A stretch of 41,632 nucleotides of DNA from an uncultured Bacteroides sp. (GCA_949288585.1 CASEKR010000050.1:1-41632), one strand, 5' to 3'; positions 25,944 to 33,918 are shown, numbered from the stretch's first letter. The notes: generated from the letters alone by a model not told the origin. A program made the numbers and translations.

Positions 25944-25993
25944 TCCGGACAACTTGCAGGATTCCGGACAACAAGTGTAGAATTTCGGACAAC
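25944..25993. repeat. Three spaced copies of a 10-bp motif before the envelope operon
   Basis: TCCGGACAAC at 25944-25953 and 25963-25972, with a one-mismatch copy TTCGGACAAC at 25984-25993; offsets are 19 and 21 bases. They lie 18-67 bases upstream of the operon promoter and end at the mutY side. The near-helical spacing suggests an activator site. Confidence 0.6.
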
Positions 25994-26010
25994 AAATCCT
26001 TGGAAAATCA

Positions 26011-26040
26011 TTGTCTGTTCGATAATTATTACTATGTTTG
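26011..26040 (+). promoter_or_regulatory. Promoter of the envelope/HU operon
   Basis: TTG (26011-26013) and TATGTTTG (26033-26040) with a 19-base spacer match the Bacteroides -33/-7 pattern; the ATG follows at 26092. Confidence 0.65.
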
Positions 26041-26091
26041 TGCACTTTTATTACACATCCATAAATTATTCTTTTAAAATTGAAGCAAAAG

Positions 26092-26904
26092 ATGAATGCA
26101 TATATCTCTGCTACATTCATACGACCGAAGCCCAGGAACGCCGCAGGAATACCGCGCGGGTTATTCCTTATTATAATAGGGCTTGCATGGGCCATGGTCT
26201 TTCCATTGCCCATGGCCGCGCAGGAGGCGGATGTGCAAGACGCGGGAAACACTTCTTCCTGGTACATCGGCCTGCAAGGCGGCGTGCCGTTCGGCATAAG
26301 CACGTTCAGCAGCTTCGGTGCCGACAAGACGCGGGCGGGTTATGACTTGGGCATCCACTTGGGATACCGCTTCAATCCCGTGCTTTCCTTGGAGGGCCAA
26401 GCCGCCTGGGGCGAACTGGGTCAGGGCGCGCGAGATTGCTGCGCCTACTATTGGCTGGGGAGCGACGGCTGCCGTTACGAAGCGCCGGTGGCCGGGATGT
26501 CCGGCCGGGACTATTCGGATTTGGAGACACGTGTGGCCATGCAGCGTTACGGGCTGCAACTGAACGTGGACCTGCTTGGCTTTTTCAGCCGTACGAGGGA
26601 GGGCCGCTGGTCGCTGGAGTTGTCCCCGGCGTTGTCGGCCGTTGGCGCCAAACCGTACCTGCGGCCGTTGCACGACGGCGACGTGCGGATGCAGGATACC
26701 CGTTGGCACCTCGGCGCGGGCGGAAACGTGCAGGCCGCTTACCGGCTCACGCCCCACCTGCGCGTCGGCATCTATTCAGGCATGACGTGGCTGTCCGGCG
26801 ACGCGATGGACGGGCTGCCCGAATACCGGCATGAGGAGAACTTTATCTGGGAGAGCGGGCTGAGGCTTGCCTGGTACTTCGGAGGAAAGGAGGAAGGGAG
26901 ATGA
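26092..26904 (+). CDS. Outer-membrane beta-barrel protein
   Basis: A 270-residue protein. A basic N-terminus and a hydrophobic segment (FLIIIGLAWAMVFPLPMAAQ) form a rather long signal peptide. The mature part begins SSWYIGLQGGVPFGIS and alternates amphipathic strands (YDLGIHLGYRFNPVLSLEGQAAWG; RYGLQLNVDLLGFFSRTREG) to a final GLRLAWYFGG, the pattern of an eight-strand OmpA/OprF-like barrel. It has no recognisable peptidoglycan-binding domain. Its stop overlaps the start of the next lipoprotein gene, so the pair is translationally coupled. It could be a surface anchor or a partner of the lipoproteins encoded downstream. Confidence 0.75.
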   Translation: MNAYISATFIRPKPRNAAGIPRGLFLIIIGLAWAMVFPLPMAAQEADVQDAGNTSSWYIGLQGGVPFGISTFSSFGADKTRAGYDLGIHLGYRFNPVLSLEGQAAWGELGQGARDCCAYYWLGSDGCRYEAPVAGMSGRDYSDLETRVAMQRYGLQLNVDLLGFFSRTREGRWSLELSPALSAVGAKPYLRPLHDGDVRMQDTRWHLGAGGNVQAAYRLTPHLRVGIYSGMTWLSGDAMDGLPEYRHEENFIWESGLRLAWYFGGKEEGR

Positions 26905-28217
26905 TGAAGAAGGTTTCCTATATCATATACATATATGTGTTGCTGTCCGCCCTCTTCGTGGCCTGCGACGACGACGCGCACAGGAACGAATACCCCTTGT
27001 CCGAGGGACAGGGGGCACTGATTGTGGGCCTGAAAGGCAAGGCCGGGGTCGACGCCCTGGCGCTCTACCTCTTCGGCAGCGACGGCGCCACCGCCCTCTG
27101 CAAGACTTACGGCGACCCGCGCGCGTTGGCCTTGGAATATATCCCGGTGCCGGCCGGCAGCTACACGCTGGCCGTCGTAGCCAACGGGGCGGGGGCTTTG
27201 CCGCAGGAGACTACCGTGGCAGACTTGCAGGAATGGCTGAAAGCCCACGTGGCCGATTTCCCCACTCTGCAGACGGCGGCGGGGCAGGTAGAGATTGCCG
27301 ACGGCGGCATCCACCGGGTGCTGCTGGAACTGGCAGATGGCGCGGACGGCATCCGCCTCTCCACGGTGCGCCTCGCGCTCGCCCTGCCGGGGGCGGACTT
27401 GCCAGACTACGCGGCCACCCGTGCGGGCAGTGAGGACAAACCGCTCCGCTGCGTGGCGGAAGTCTGGCAGGCAGGGACAGAGAACCGCGTGCACCGCCGC
27501 ACGCAACTCTGCACCCCGCAGGCGGACGGCACTTACTTCGCCGAACTCTCACTGATGCCGGGCAACTACGACCTGCGCCTCTGGGCGGACTGGGACGGCG
27601 GCTATTACGACGCCGACGACCTGGGCGCCGTGACCGTGCTCACCGACAGCTACGTGGCCAACGGCGAGACCGGCAAGAAGGATGCGTACTATGCAGCCTC
27701 CGCCCTGAATGTAGGCGAAGAAGGCACGGAACAGGCGATTGCCCTGACCCGTCCGTTCGCCAAGTACCGCCTGGTCGCCACCGACGTGGAAGCCTATCTC
27801 AACCTGATAAAGAGCGGCGAGGACCTCCCTGCCATCGGGGACTTGCAGGTGCGCGTCACCTACGAGGGTTTCTTCCCCACGGGCTTCAACGTGGCCACGG
27901 GCAAGCCCAACGACGCGCTCAACACGGGCATACATTATACTTCCGTGCCGACCGTGGCCGGGGGATATGATGAAGCCACGGCCCGCCAGGTGGGCGCCGA
28001 CTTCGTGCTGACCAACGGCGCGGAATCGTCCGTCGCCGTCACCATACAGATGATAGACCCCCGCACGGGCGAGGCCGTGGCCACCGTGCCGCACGTAGAC
28101 ATCCCCTGCCGGCGCGGCCGCCTCACCACCGTCACCGGCCACTTCCTCACCGCCGGAAAGACTGCGGGCGGCGTGCAGGTGGATACCGGATGGGACGACA
28201 TAGTGATTGAATTCTGA
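26901..28217 (+). CDS. DUF6562-like fimbrillin-type lipoprotein
   Basis: A 438-residue lipoprotein with signal MMKKVSYIIYIYVLLSALFVAC (Cys 22). The middle part carries RLVATDVEAYLNL and VRVTYEGFFPTGFNVATGKPND, which I recognise as DUF6562-like, a domain of Bacteroides surface proteins related to fimbrillin assembly families (Mfa/FimB). The C-terminus (TTVTGHFLTAGKTAGGVQ) fits that family. It is expected to be exported and possibly part of a surface fibre or adhesin. It overlaps the barrel gene and is followed 29 bases later by the HU-like gene. Confidence 0.75.
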   Translation: MMKKVSYIIYIYVLLSALFVACDDDAHRNEYPLSEGQGALIVGLKGKAGVDALALYLFGSDGATALCKTYGDPRALALEYIPVPAGSYTLAVVANGAGALPQETTVADLQEWLKAHVADFPTLQTAAGQVEIADGGIHRVLLELADGADGIRLSTVRLALALPGADLPDYAATRAGSEDKPLRCVAEVWQAGTENRVHRRTQLCTPQADGTYFAELSLMPGNYDLRLWADWDGGYYDADDLGAVTVLTDSYVANGETGKKDAYYAASALNVGEEGTEQAIALTRPFAKYRLVATDVEAYLNLIKSGEDLPAIGDLQVRVTYEGFFPTGFNVATGKPNDALNTGIHYTSVPTVAGGYDEATARQVGADFVLTNGAESSVAVTIQMIDPRTGEAVATVPHVDIPCRRGRLTTVTGHFLTAGKTAGGVQVDTGWDDIVIEF

Positions 28218-28246
28218 ATTATTAACCTTTTAAACATGTTACGATT

Positions 28247-28717
28247 ATGCCGATTTTAATCAAACCTTTCGAGCAAGTAGACGTGAAAAACCCCACGGGG
28301 CCGAAGAAATGGAGCATCATCCAGGTGTCTACCGGCCAGGTGGACGAGAACCAGGTGGCCCAGGACATTGCCGAAGAAACCACCCTCAACCCCGCCGAAG
28401 CCATGATGGCCCTGCGCCAGCTGCGCAAGGTGGTGCTGCGCCACCTGCTGGCCGGCGAGACCGTCAGCCTGGGCGGCTGGGGCAGCTTCCGCGTCACCCT
28501 CTCCACCCAGTCCGTGCAGACCCGCGCCGAGGTGAACGCCGTCAACGTCAAGACCGTCAACATCCGCTTCAAGCCCGCAGCCGAGTTCAAGGCCGACCTC
28601 CAGAAGGCCACCTTCGCCTGGGTGGACAAGCTGGCCGGGGTGGCCCAGGACAACGCCGCCACCACGCCCGGAGGGCAAGAAGACGAGGACGACAGCGGCC
28701 AGGGAACCTTCGGATAA
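28247..28717 (+). CDS. HU-like DNA-binding protein (HU-HIG type)
   Basis: A 156-residue protein. Residues 1-130 match the HU-HIG form of HU/IHF: MPILIKPFEQVDVKNPTGPKKW, an alpha-helical dimer region and LLAGETVSLGGWGSFRVTLST, which is the conserved HU turn before the DNA-binding arms. An acidic low-complexity tail (GGQEDEDDSGQG) follows. Proteins of this type bind DNA and are often encoded next to surface-protein genes in Bacteroidetes. Here it sits between two envelope lipoprotein genes and directly before a ten-unit palindromic repeat array, which makes the array a plausible target. The gene is extremely GC-rich. Confidence 0.88.
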   Translation: MPILIKPFEQVDVKNPTGPKKWSIIQVSTGQVDENQVAQDIAEETTLNPAEAMMALRQLRKVVLRHLLAGETVSLGGWGSFRVTLSTQSVQTRAEVNAVNVKTVNIRFKPAAEFKADLQKATFAWVDKLAGVAQDNAATTPGGQEDEDDSGQGTFG

Positions 28718-28730
28718 GCAGCCCGGGGCG

Positions 28731-28941
28731 AACCGCGCGGTTACCTCATCCGAACCGCGCGGTTACCGGAAGCGAGCCGCGCGGTTCGCCACCCCCTAAC
28801 CGCGCGGCTCGCCACTGCGGCCTGCACGGTATCCCATTGCGGCCTGCGCGGCCCACCCTACCCGCCTGCGCGGTTCGCCCCGCCGGACTGCCCGGTTCCG
28901 CCCGCCCGCCTGCAAGGATGGCCGGCGCCAACCGCGCGGTC
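28731..28941. repeat. Ten-unit tandem array of a ~22-bp palindromic repeat
   Basis: Units begin at 28731, 28753, 28775, 28798, 28819, 28841, 28863, 28885, 28907 and 28930, a period of 21-23 bases. The core of units 1 and 2 is the perfect 12-bp palindrome AACCGCGCGGTT; unit 3 has AGCCGCGCGGTT, unit 4 AACCGCGCGGCT and unit 10 AACCGCGCGGTC. Units 5-9 are diverged (for example GGCCTGCGCGGC, CGCCTGCGCGGT). The remaining ~10 bases of each unit vary and are rich in CGCC. The array fills the gap between the HU-like gene and the next lipoprotein gene. It is not CRISPR: there are no long unique spacers and no cas genes. Confidence 0.85.
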
Positions 28942-28981
28942 CGCAGAAGAACAGCAATCATTTTATACATTTATATAGATT

Positions 28982-30328
28982 ATGAAACAAAGACAATCAT
29001 TCCTGATGCTGGCAGCCGCAGCGTTGTTGGCATCGTGCAGCCAGGACGACGCGCTGCAAAACACCCTGAACGGCAACGAGGGCCTGGCCCCCATCACCAT
29101 CTCCGTGGCCACGCCCGACGGAATGGCCACACGCGCCAATGCCGGCGGCGACGAAGAGGTGACGCGCTGCCTCATCCAGATTCTTGACGAAAACAGCCAG
29201 CCCATGGAAGGCTATGAGACTCCCGCCACAATGGCCGGAACGGAAGCAAGCGGATTTACGAAAACCGTCATGCTGAACCCCGCCAAAACGCACAGGATCC
29301 TGTTTTGGGCAGACCGGGGAGCCGACTATTATACTACTGCGTATGGTCTCGACCAAGTGACTATGGCAAACGACCTCCAGACGCCCGACATCGCATACGC
29401 AGCCGTCACCACCTGGGGAGGAACGGAAACGTCGACAGTCATAACGGCAGAGTTGAAACATGTGGTAAGCAAAATCACCCTACGCACCACCACAGCGGTA
29501 TCGCAAGGGAAAACGCTTTCCATCCACGTGCCCACCACCTACACCGGCTATAACGTAAATTACGAACGACCCATTAACCGGACAAGCAACGGAAGCACCT
29601 ATTCCATGACCTTGCCGGCTGCGGTTGCTGCCAACAGCGACGTGTTCTCCTTCTACGTCCTGGCAGACGGCGAGGAGAACCAGACCTTGACGCTGAACAA
29701 TGACGGCGCGGAGAAGAAGCAGGAGAATGTGCCGGTCAAGCCCGACACGCACATCATCCTGCAAGGCGATGTGCAACAGGCCGGTTATGCCCAGGTGGCC
29801 TTCACGGCCAATGTCAACGGCGCATGGGGCGGCACGGAAATCTTCCGAGAGCCGGAAGTGGGTGATGGCTACACCATCGACTTCGCTACGCACACCATCA
29901 CGCTGAGCGGCGCGGAACTTACGGAAGAAATGGTAAACAAAGCCCTCAATGGCACAGGCATTCTTGTCATTAATGGTGAAATTGAAAGTTCTGAGATGTA
30001 TAATGCAATCAACGGAAACAATCAGATCACGGAACTTACCCTGAATGATGTAACAAGAATTGAAGACGAAGCATTAGGTGGATTGTTTAACCTCACCTCC
30101 TTAACCTTGCCTAAGGTTACTTATTTAGGTACATACGCTTTTGGGGGTTCAGGCCTTCTAAGGTCTGTGTCATTGACCGCTGCAGAGCCTATAACAGTTG
30201 CATCTAATGCTTTTCAAGCTCCTACCGCACATAATTTTATCACCTTGACACTCAATGCCAACAAGCGGAACGAAGTGAACGGCAACGTTTGGCAAGGCAT
30301 CAACTGGTTCAACATCATCTTCGCGTAA
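28982..30328 (+). CDS. Lipoprotein with DUF6562-like N-terminus and BspA-like leucine-rich tail
   Basis: A 448-residue lipoprotein with signal MKQRQSFLMLAAAALLASC (Cys 19). Residues about 35-290 resemble the DUF6562/fimbrillin-like region (KTVMLNPAKTHRILFWAD; HVVSKITLRTTTA; STYSMTLPAAVAANSDVFSFYVL). Residues about 330-425 hold LRR_5 (BspA-type) repeats: ITELTLNDVTRIEDEALGGL, LTSLTLPKVTYLGTYAF and LRSVSLTAAEPITVASNAF. The DNA of the repeat part (about 29940-30240) is visibly more AT-rich than the first two thirds, which suggests that the tail was added by recombination. It is a probable surface adhesin, last gene before a strong terminator. Confidence 0.8.
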   Translation: MKQRQSFLMLAAAALLASCSQDDALQNTLNGNEGLAPITISVATPDGMATRANAGGDEEVTRCLIQILDENSQPMEGYETPATMAGTEASGFTKTVMLNPAKTHRILFWADRGADYYTTAYGLDQVTMANDLQTPDIAYAAVTTWGGTETSTVITAELKHVVSKITLRTTTAVSQGKTLSIHVPTTYTGYNVNYERPINRTSNGSTYSMTLPAAVAANSDVFSFYVLADGEENQTLTLNNDGAEKKQENVPVKPDTHIILQGDVQQAGYAQVAFTANVNGAWGGTEIFREPEVGDGYTIDFATHTITLSGAELTEEMVNKALNGTGILVINGEIESSEMYNAINGNNQITELTLNDVTRIEDEALGGLFNLTSLTLPKVTYLGTYAFGGSGLLRSVSLTAAEPITVASNAFQAPTAHNFITLTLNANKRNEVNGNVWQGINWFNIIFA

Positions 30329-30353
30329 TAAGATTATCCCATATTGTAACCAG

Positions 30354-30405
30354 GAGGGTGTGCCGGAAATGAGCGTTGCTATCCAACTCATTCCGGCACA
30401 CCCTC
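30354..30405 (+). terminator. Terminator of the envelope operon
   Basis: GAGGGTGTGCCGGAAATGAG (30354-30373) pairs with CTCATTCCGGCACACCCTC (30387-30405), leaving one bulged base. The tail is only TTAAA, so it may rather be a 3'-end-stabilising hairpin. Bases 30406-30550 hold no gene. Confidence 0.7.
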
Positions 30406-30550
30406 TTAAACTGCCTTTCGGAAGAAATAATCGCCTTGTCACATCGGGAGATCCTTCATTGCCTGTTCCATCAAATATACCCTATGATGTTCGACCCCGC
30501 AAAAGTAGCATTTTCCCGGCACACGCCATACGGGGAAAAGCAATTTATCG

Positions 30551-30558
30551 TATCTTTG
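30551..30558 (+). promoter_or_regulatory. -7 box of yigZ, giving a near-leaderless mRNA
   Basis: TATCTTTG ends only 7 bases before the yigZ ATG at 30566. Transcription would start at or just before the start codon. No clear -33 element. Confidence 0.6.
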
Positions 30559-30565
30559 TCCCCAC

Positions 30566-31189
30566 ATGAACGAAGACACCTATAAGACCATTGCCGCGCC
30601 CGCAGAGGGAATCTATACCGAAAAGCGGAGCAAATTCATCGCCACTGCCCTGCCCGTGCGCACCGTGGCCGATGTGAAAGCCCATGTCGAGAGTTTCCAG
30701 AAAAAATACTACGACGCGCGCCATGTCTGCTACGCCTACATGCTGGGGCACGAGCGCAAAGACTTCCGCGCCAACGACAACGGCGAGCCATCGGGCACGG
30801 CAGGCAAGCCCATCCTGGGGCAAATCAATTCCAACGAACTGACGGACATCCTCGTCATCGTAGTGCGCTACTTCGGAGGGATAAAACTGGGCACGAGCGG
30901 GCTTATCGTAGCCTACCGCACGGCCGCCGCCGAAGCCCTGGGCGCCGCCACCATCCTCGAAAAGACCGTGGATGAGACGGTCACCGTATTCTTTGAATAC
31001 CCTTTCATGAACGACGTCATGCGCATCGTCAAAGAAGAAGGCCCCGCCATCACGTCGCAGGGCTATGACACCGACTGCAACATGACGCTCTGTATCCGGC
31101 GTTCACGGATGCCCCGCCTGAAAGAACGCCTGGGCAAAGTCGAAACCCTGAGGATACAGGAAGAAAACGAAACCCCTAAACTCCCATAA
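30566..31189 (+). CDS. yigZ: YigZ/IMPACT family protein
   Basis: A 207-residue protein of the UPF0029 family. The N-terminal domain contains EKRSKFIATALPV, YYDARHVCYAYMLG and the signature NDNGEPSGTAGKPILGQIN. GGIKLGTSGLIVAYRTAAAEAL follows, and the C-terminal domain (about 135-200) has a ferredoxin-like fold. Eukaryotic IMPACT affects translational control; the bacterial role is not settled. It precedes the nitroreductase by six bases, so the two share a transcript. Confidence 0.93.
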   Translation: MNEDTYKTIAAPAEGIYTEKRSKFIATALPVRTVADVKAHVESFQKKYYDARHVCYAYMLGHERKDFRANDNGEPSGTAGKPILGQINSNELTDILVIVVRYFGGIKLGTSGLIVAYRTAAAEALGAATILEKTVDETVTVFFEYPFMNDVMRIVKEEGPAITSQGYDTDCNMTLCIRRSRMPRLKERLGKVETLRIQEENETPKLP

Positions 31190-31195
31190 TTAATT

Positions 31196-31759
31196 ATGAA
31201 CGAAGTATTAGCCAACATCCAAGCACGCCACAGCACGCGCGCCTACACCGGCCGCCAAGTGCCGGCCGATGAGTTGAACCTCATCTTAGAAGCAGCTACC
31301 TATGCCCCCAACGGCATGCACCTGGAAACCTGGCATTTCACCGCCATCCAAAACCAAGAAGCGCTCCACGAACTGAACGAAGCCGTCAAGAAAGCATTCG
31401 CCAAGAGCAACGAACCACGCCTGCAAGAACGGGGCCGCAGCACGACCTACTGCTGCTACTACCACGCCCCCACGCTTGTCATCGCCTCCAATGAGCCGAC
31501 CCAATGGTGGGCCGCCATGGACTGCGCCTGCGCTCTGGAGAATATCTTCCTGGCAGCCCGTTCGCTGGGCATAGACTCCTGCTGGATCAACCAAATCGGG
31601 CAAACATGCGACGACCCGGACGTGCGCGCCCTCCTCACCCGCCTGGGCATCCCGGCGAACCACAAGGTATATGGTTGCGCCGCCTTAGGCTATGCTCCTG
31701 CCGACACGGTCGTCAAGCCCAAAAATGTAAAAGAAGGGACAGTGAGCATCATCAGGTGA
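31196..31759 (+). CDS. Nitroreductase family protein (FMN-dependent)
   Basis: A 187-residue NAD(P)H-linked flavin reductase. The FMN-binding Arg/Ser set is RHSTRAYTGRQVP (11-23), then EAATYAPNGMHLETWHF, LENIFLAARSLGIDSCWI and the C-terminal LGYAPADTVVKPK. Length and order fit the NfsB/NitA-type superfamily; the substrate is unknown. The four Cys in the middle are spaced irregularly and do not form a metal motif. It is the last core gene before the AT-rich island. Confidence 0.93.
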   Translation: MNEVLANIQARHSTRAYTGRQVPADELNLILEAATYAPNGMHLETWHFTAIQNQEALHELNEAVKKAFAKSNEPRLQERGRSTTYCCYYHAPTLVIASNEPTQWWAAMDCACALENIFLAARSLGIDSCWINQIGQTCDDPDVRALLTRLGIPANHKVYGCAALGYAPADTVVKPKNVKEGTVSIIR

Positions 31760-31791
31760 TAACGCACCCGCCCCCCCTCTCCAAACGCAAA

Positions 31792-31827
31792 CACGGCGTG
31801 CAATCCGCAAATGGATTGCACGCCGTG
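31792..31827 (+). terminator. Perfect 15-bp hairpin after the nitroreductase gene
   Basis: CACGGCGTGCAATCC (31792-31806) pairs perfectly with GGATTGCACGCCGTG (31813-31827), loop GCAAAT. There is no T run, so it may end transcription by Rho or protect the 3' end. It marks the last core-like sequence before the island. Confidence 0.65.
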
Positions 31828-32091
31828 CTATGAATGATTGTTGGGATTTACTTGACCTCCTCAAATACAAGGCATTAGCTCTATCAGCGACTTGCGTGTA
31901 CGTGTTGCAAATATCCTGCATATCCGAAAATAAGCATCAATAAGCAACCGCAGCTCTATGCTGCGAAAGTACGGTTTTTCACCGAAAATAACGAAAAAAA
32001 AACGAGGAAAATATCAATGTTAAATGATAGCCTAAAATAGCATCGTGAAGACTTTCTTCAAAAATTATTATATTCCCTTTATTGTTTGTAG
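31828..32091. other. AT-rich junction at the island border, no gene
   Basis: No gene is supported. On the minus strand 31835-31920 reads as an uninterrupted 28-codon stretch (MQDICNTYTQVADRANALYL onwards) that looks protein-like and could be the relic of a lost gene, but I do not recognise it. From about 31960 the sequence becomes AT-rich. No attachment repeat or tRNA was found. Confidence 0.35.
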
Positions 32092-33097
32092 TTAGTCCTC
32101 CGGCACAAAATCGAGCGGTAAAGAGGTGCCATCAATGAACCGGTCGAAGTCGGAAGAAAAGTTCTTGTCCTGAATGACGCGGTACTTCTCAAATTCAGCT
32201 TCGGCGAATTGCTTGGCGAACTCAGCCGTAATGCGTCCGGCATTGTCCAACACGGCATCACCTCCGGCTTCAAGAATCAGGTCTATACGCTTCGCCCAAT
32301 CCTCCATTGTCATCGGGATGTGACGTTTCGCCATACGCTCCGCCATATCCAGCACAGCGTTGACGAGCCGCCCCATATCTTCCAGTTCGGTTTGTTTCAG
32401 ATAATTCTTGGCAATGCTTACGTCCGGCTTCACGATTTTCCCGTCCGGGGCATTCTCCCATGTGGTCAGCCCCATGTGTTCTTTGGAGGCATCGGCACGT
32501 TCAACAATCAGTTCCGCTGCCGTATGCCCATGTACCGCATAGTGCATTTTGTTCTGAACTTTTTTGTAGAACAGGCGCGTGGTAGGTGCGCTTTTGTTGT
32601 AGTCTATGGCCGTGGCATAGATATCGGTAAGTTTCTGATAGAACCGTCGTTCACTCAGACGGATTTCCCGGATTTCGGCCAACAGGTGCTCGAAGTAGTC
32701 TTCTCCGATAAATGAGCCGTTCTCCATTCGCTTTTTGTCGATGACATAGCCTCTGATGGCAAATTGGCGAAGCACGTAAGTACACCATTGGCGGAACTGG
32801 GTGGCACGGACGGAATTGACGCGGTAGCCTACTGAAATGATAGCATCGAGGTTGTAAAATGTGGTATTGTATGTTTTCCCATCCTCGGCAGTATGTGCAA
32901 ATTTTGCACATACTGAATTTTGCTGTAACTCAGAACTATCAAAGATGTTTTTCAGATGCTTGGTGATGACCGTTCTGTCAACACCGAACAATTCAGCCAT
33001 TGCCTTTTGGGTAGCCCAAATTGCCGTCCTCCTTGCCTTCGGCGATGAAGGTGAGAAACTCCGCTGTGCTGTTCCGTATTTCAAATTTCTTTGCCAC
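32092..33097 (-). pseudogene. RhuM-family protein, frame broken near the N-terminus
   Basis: The main frame (32092-33084) carries the RhuM core: IWATQKAMAELFGVDRTVIT, FDSSELQQNSVCAKFAHTAEDGKTYNT, NLDAIISVGYRVNSVRATQFRQW and a conserved C-terminal half. The normal N-terminus is in another frame: from GTG at 33097 it reads VAKKFEIRNSTAEFLTFIAE to GKEDG and then runs into a stop. The two frames meet at about 33018-33027. Compared with RhuM proteins as remembered, about 10 codons (VQVxYKDExT-like) are missing there, so a small out-of-frame deletion is likely. RhuM proteins often sit near restriction systems in Bacteroidetes; their function is unclear (the name comes from a Salmonella pathogenicity island). 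Confidence 0.8.
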
Positions 33098-33126
33098 TAT
33101 TCTATAAGATGTATTTATTACGGATA

Positions 33127-33134
33127 CAAAAATA
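33127..33134 (-). promoter_or_regulatory. -7 box of the rhuM-like gene
   Basis: On the minus strand TATTTTTG fits TAnnTTTG, 29 bases before the GTG start at 33097. It supports that start over the downstream one. Confidence 0.5.
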
Positions 33135-33271
33135 TAGAAAATCACTCGAAAAGTCGCATGTAAGGGCAATTCATTTCATAATTGGCCTTTTGAACTGTGT
33201 TTTCATAGAGAATTTTGCTTCAGAATCCGTTTTTATCTATTCCATCTGAACGGGAAATGAACTTTTTTCCG

Positions 33272-33279
33272 TATGTTTG
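33272..33279 (+). promoter_or_regulatory. -7 box of the AlbA_2 regulator/island operon
   Basis: TATGTTTG, 44 bases before the ATG at 33324. The in-frame ATG at 33273 lies inside this box and is therefore not used. Bases 33098-33271 hold no gene. Confidence 0.55.
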
Positions 33280-33790
33280 TAAACGATATTGGGGTATTAT
33301 GCCCTTATAACAACGAGAAAATCATGCAGATACACGATAACAGACTTATAGCAGAATGTACGTCTTACGATTTCAAGGAGATGCTGGAACGCAAGAAAGT
33401 GTTGGAGAACGTACAGGCGGATGCCGATTTTATCAGCGAGATGATAAAGGCACGGCTTGACCCTGTACCAGAAGTGCAGCTTATACCGATGGAGCATGAA
33501 GGACGCGCCCTGCTCGAAGTGAAAGTCAAGGCTGGGGTACTGACACCTTATTATTATTATCAAGACGGAACACGCACGGCTTTTGTCAGAGTTGGCAATG
33601 AAAGCGTGGAGTGCAATGCGCAGCAGCTCCTCTCGTTGGTGCTGAAAGGAACGCACATGACGTGGGATTCGCTTCCTACGCAAGTGGATGCCGGCAAACA
33701 TTCTTTCATCATCCTCGCCAATACGTTTCGCGAACAGACGCATCAGGAATGGAACGACAAATATCTGGAGTCGTTCGGGCTGGTTACTCC

Positions 33791-33918
33791 TGAAGGCAAG
33801 CTGACCAATGCCGGACTGCTGTTTGTGGACAACTGCACCGTATTCCAGTCACGCTGAAGGCAAGCTGACCAATGCCGGACTGCTGTTTGTGGACAACTGC
33901 ACCGTATTCCAGTCACGC
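33791..33918. repeat. Exact 64-bp tandem duplication inside the regulator gene
   Basis: Bases 33791-33854 and 33855-33918 are identical (start TGAAGGCAAG, end TCCAGTCACGC). 64 is not a multiple of three, so the second copy shifts the frame and brings the stop at 33855-33857 into use. Such a repeat can collapse by slippage or recombination. Confidence 0.95.

Noticed and set aside
28731-28941. CRISPR array
   Set aside because: Units are contiguous with only about 10 variable bases and no cas genes are nearby.
28309-29187. 292-codon frame through the HU-like gene and repeat array
   Set aside because: Overlaps a recognised gene in another frame and continues through the repeats, where the 22-bp period shifts frame at every unit, so no protein repeat results.
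31685-31921. 78-codon minus-strand gene at the island border
   Set aside because: It reads through the terminator hairpin and the end of the nitroreductase gene; only its first 28 codons look protein-like.
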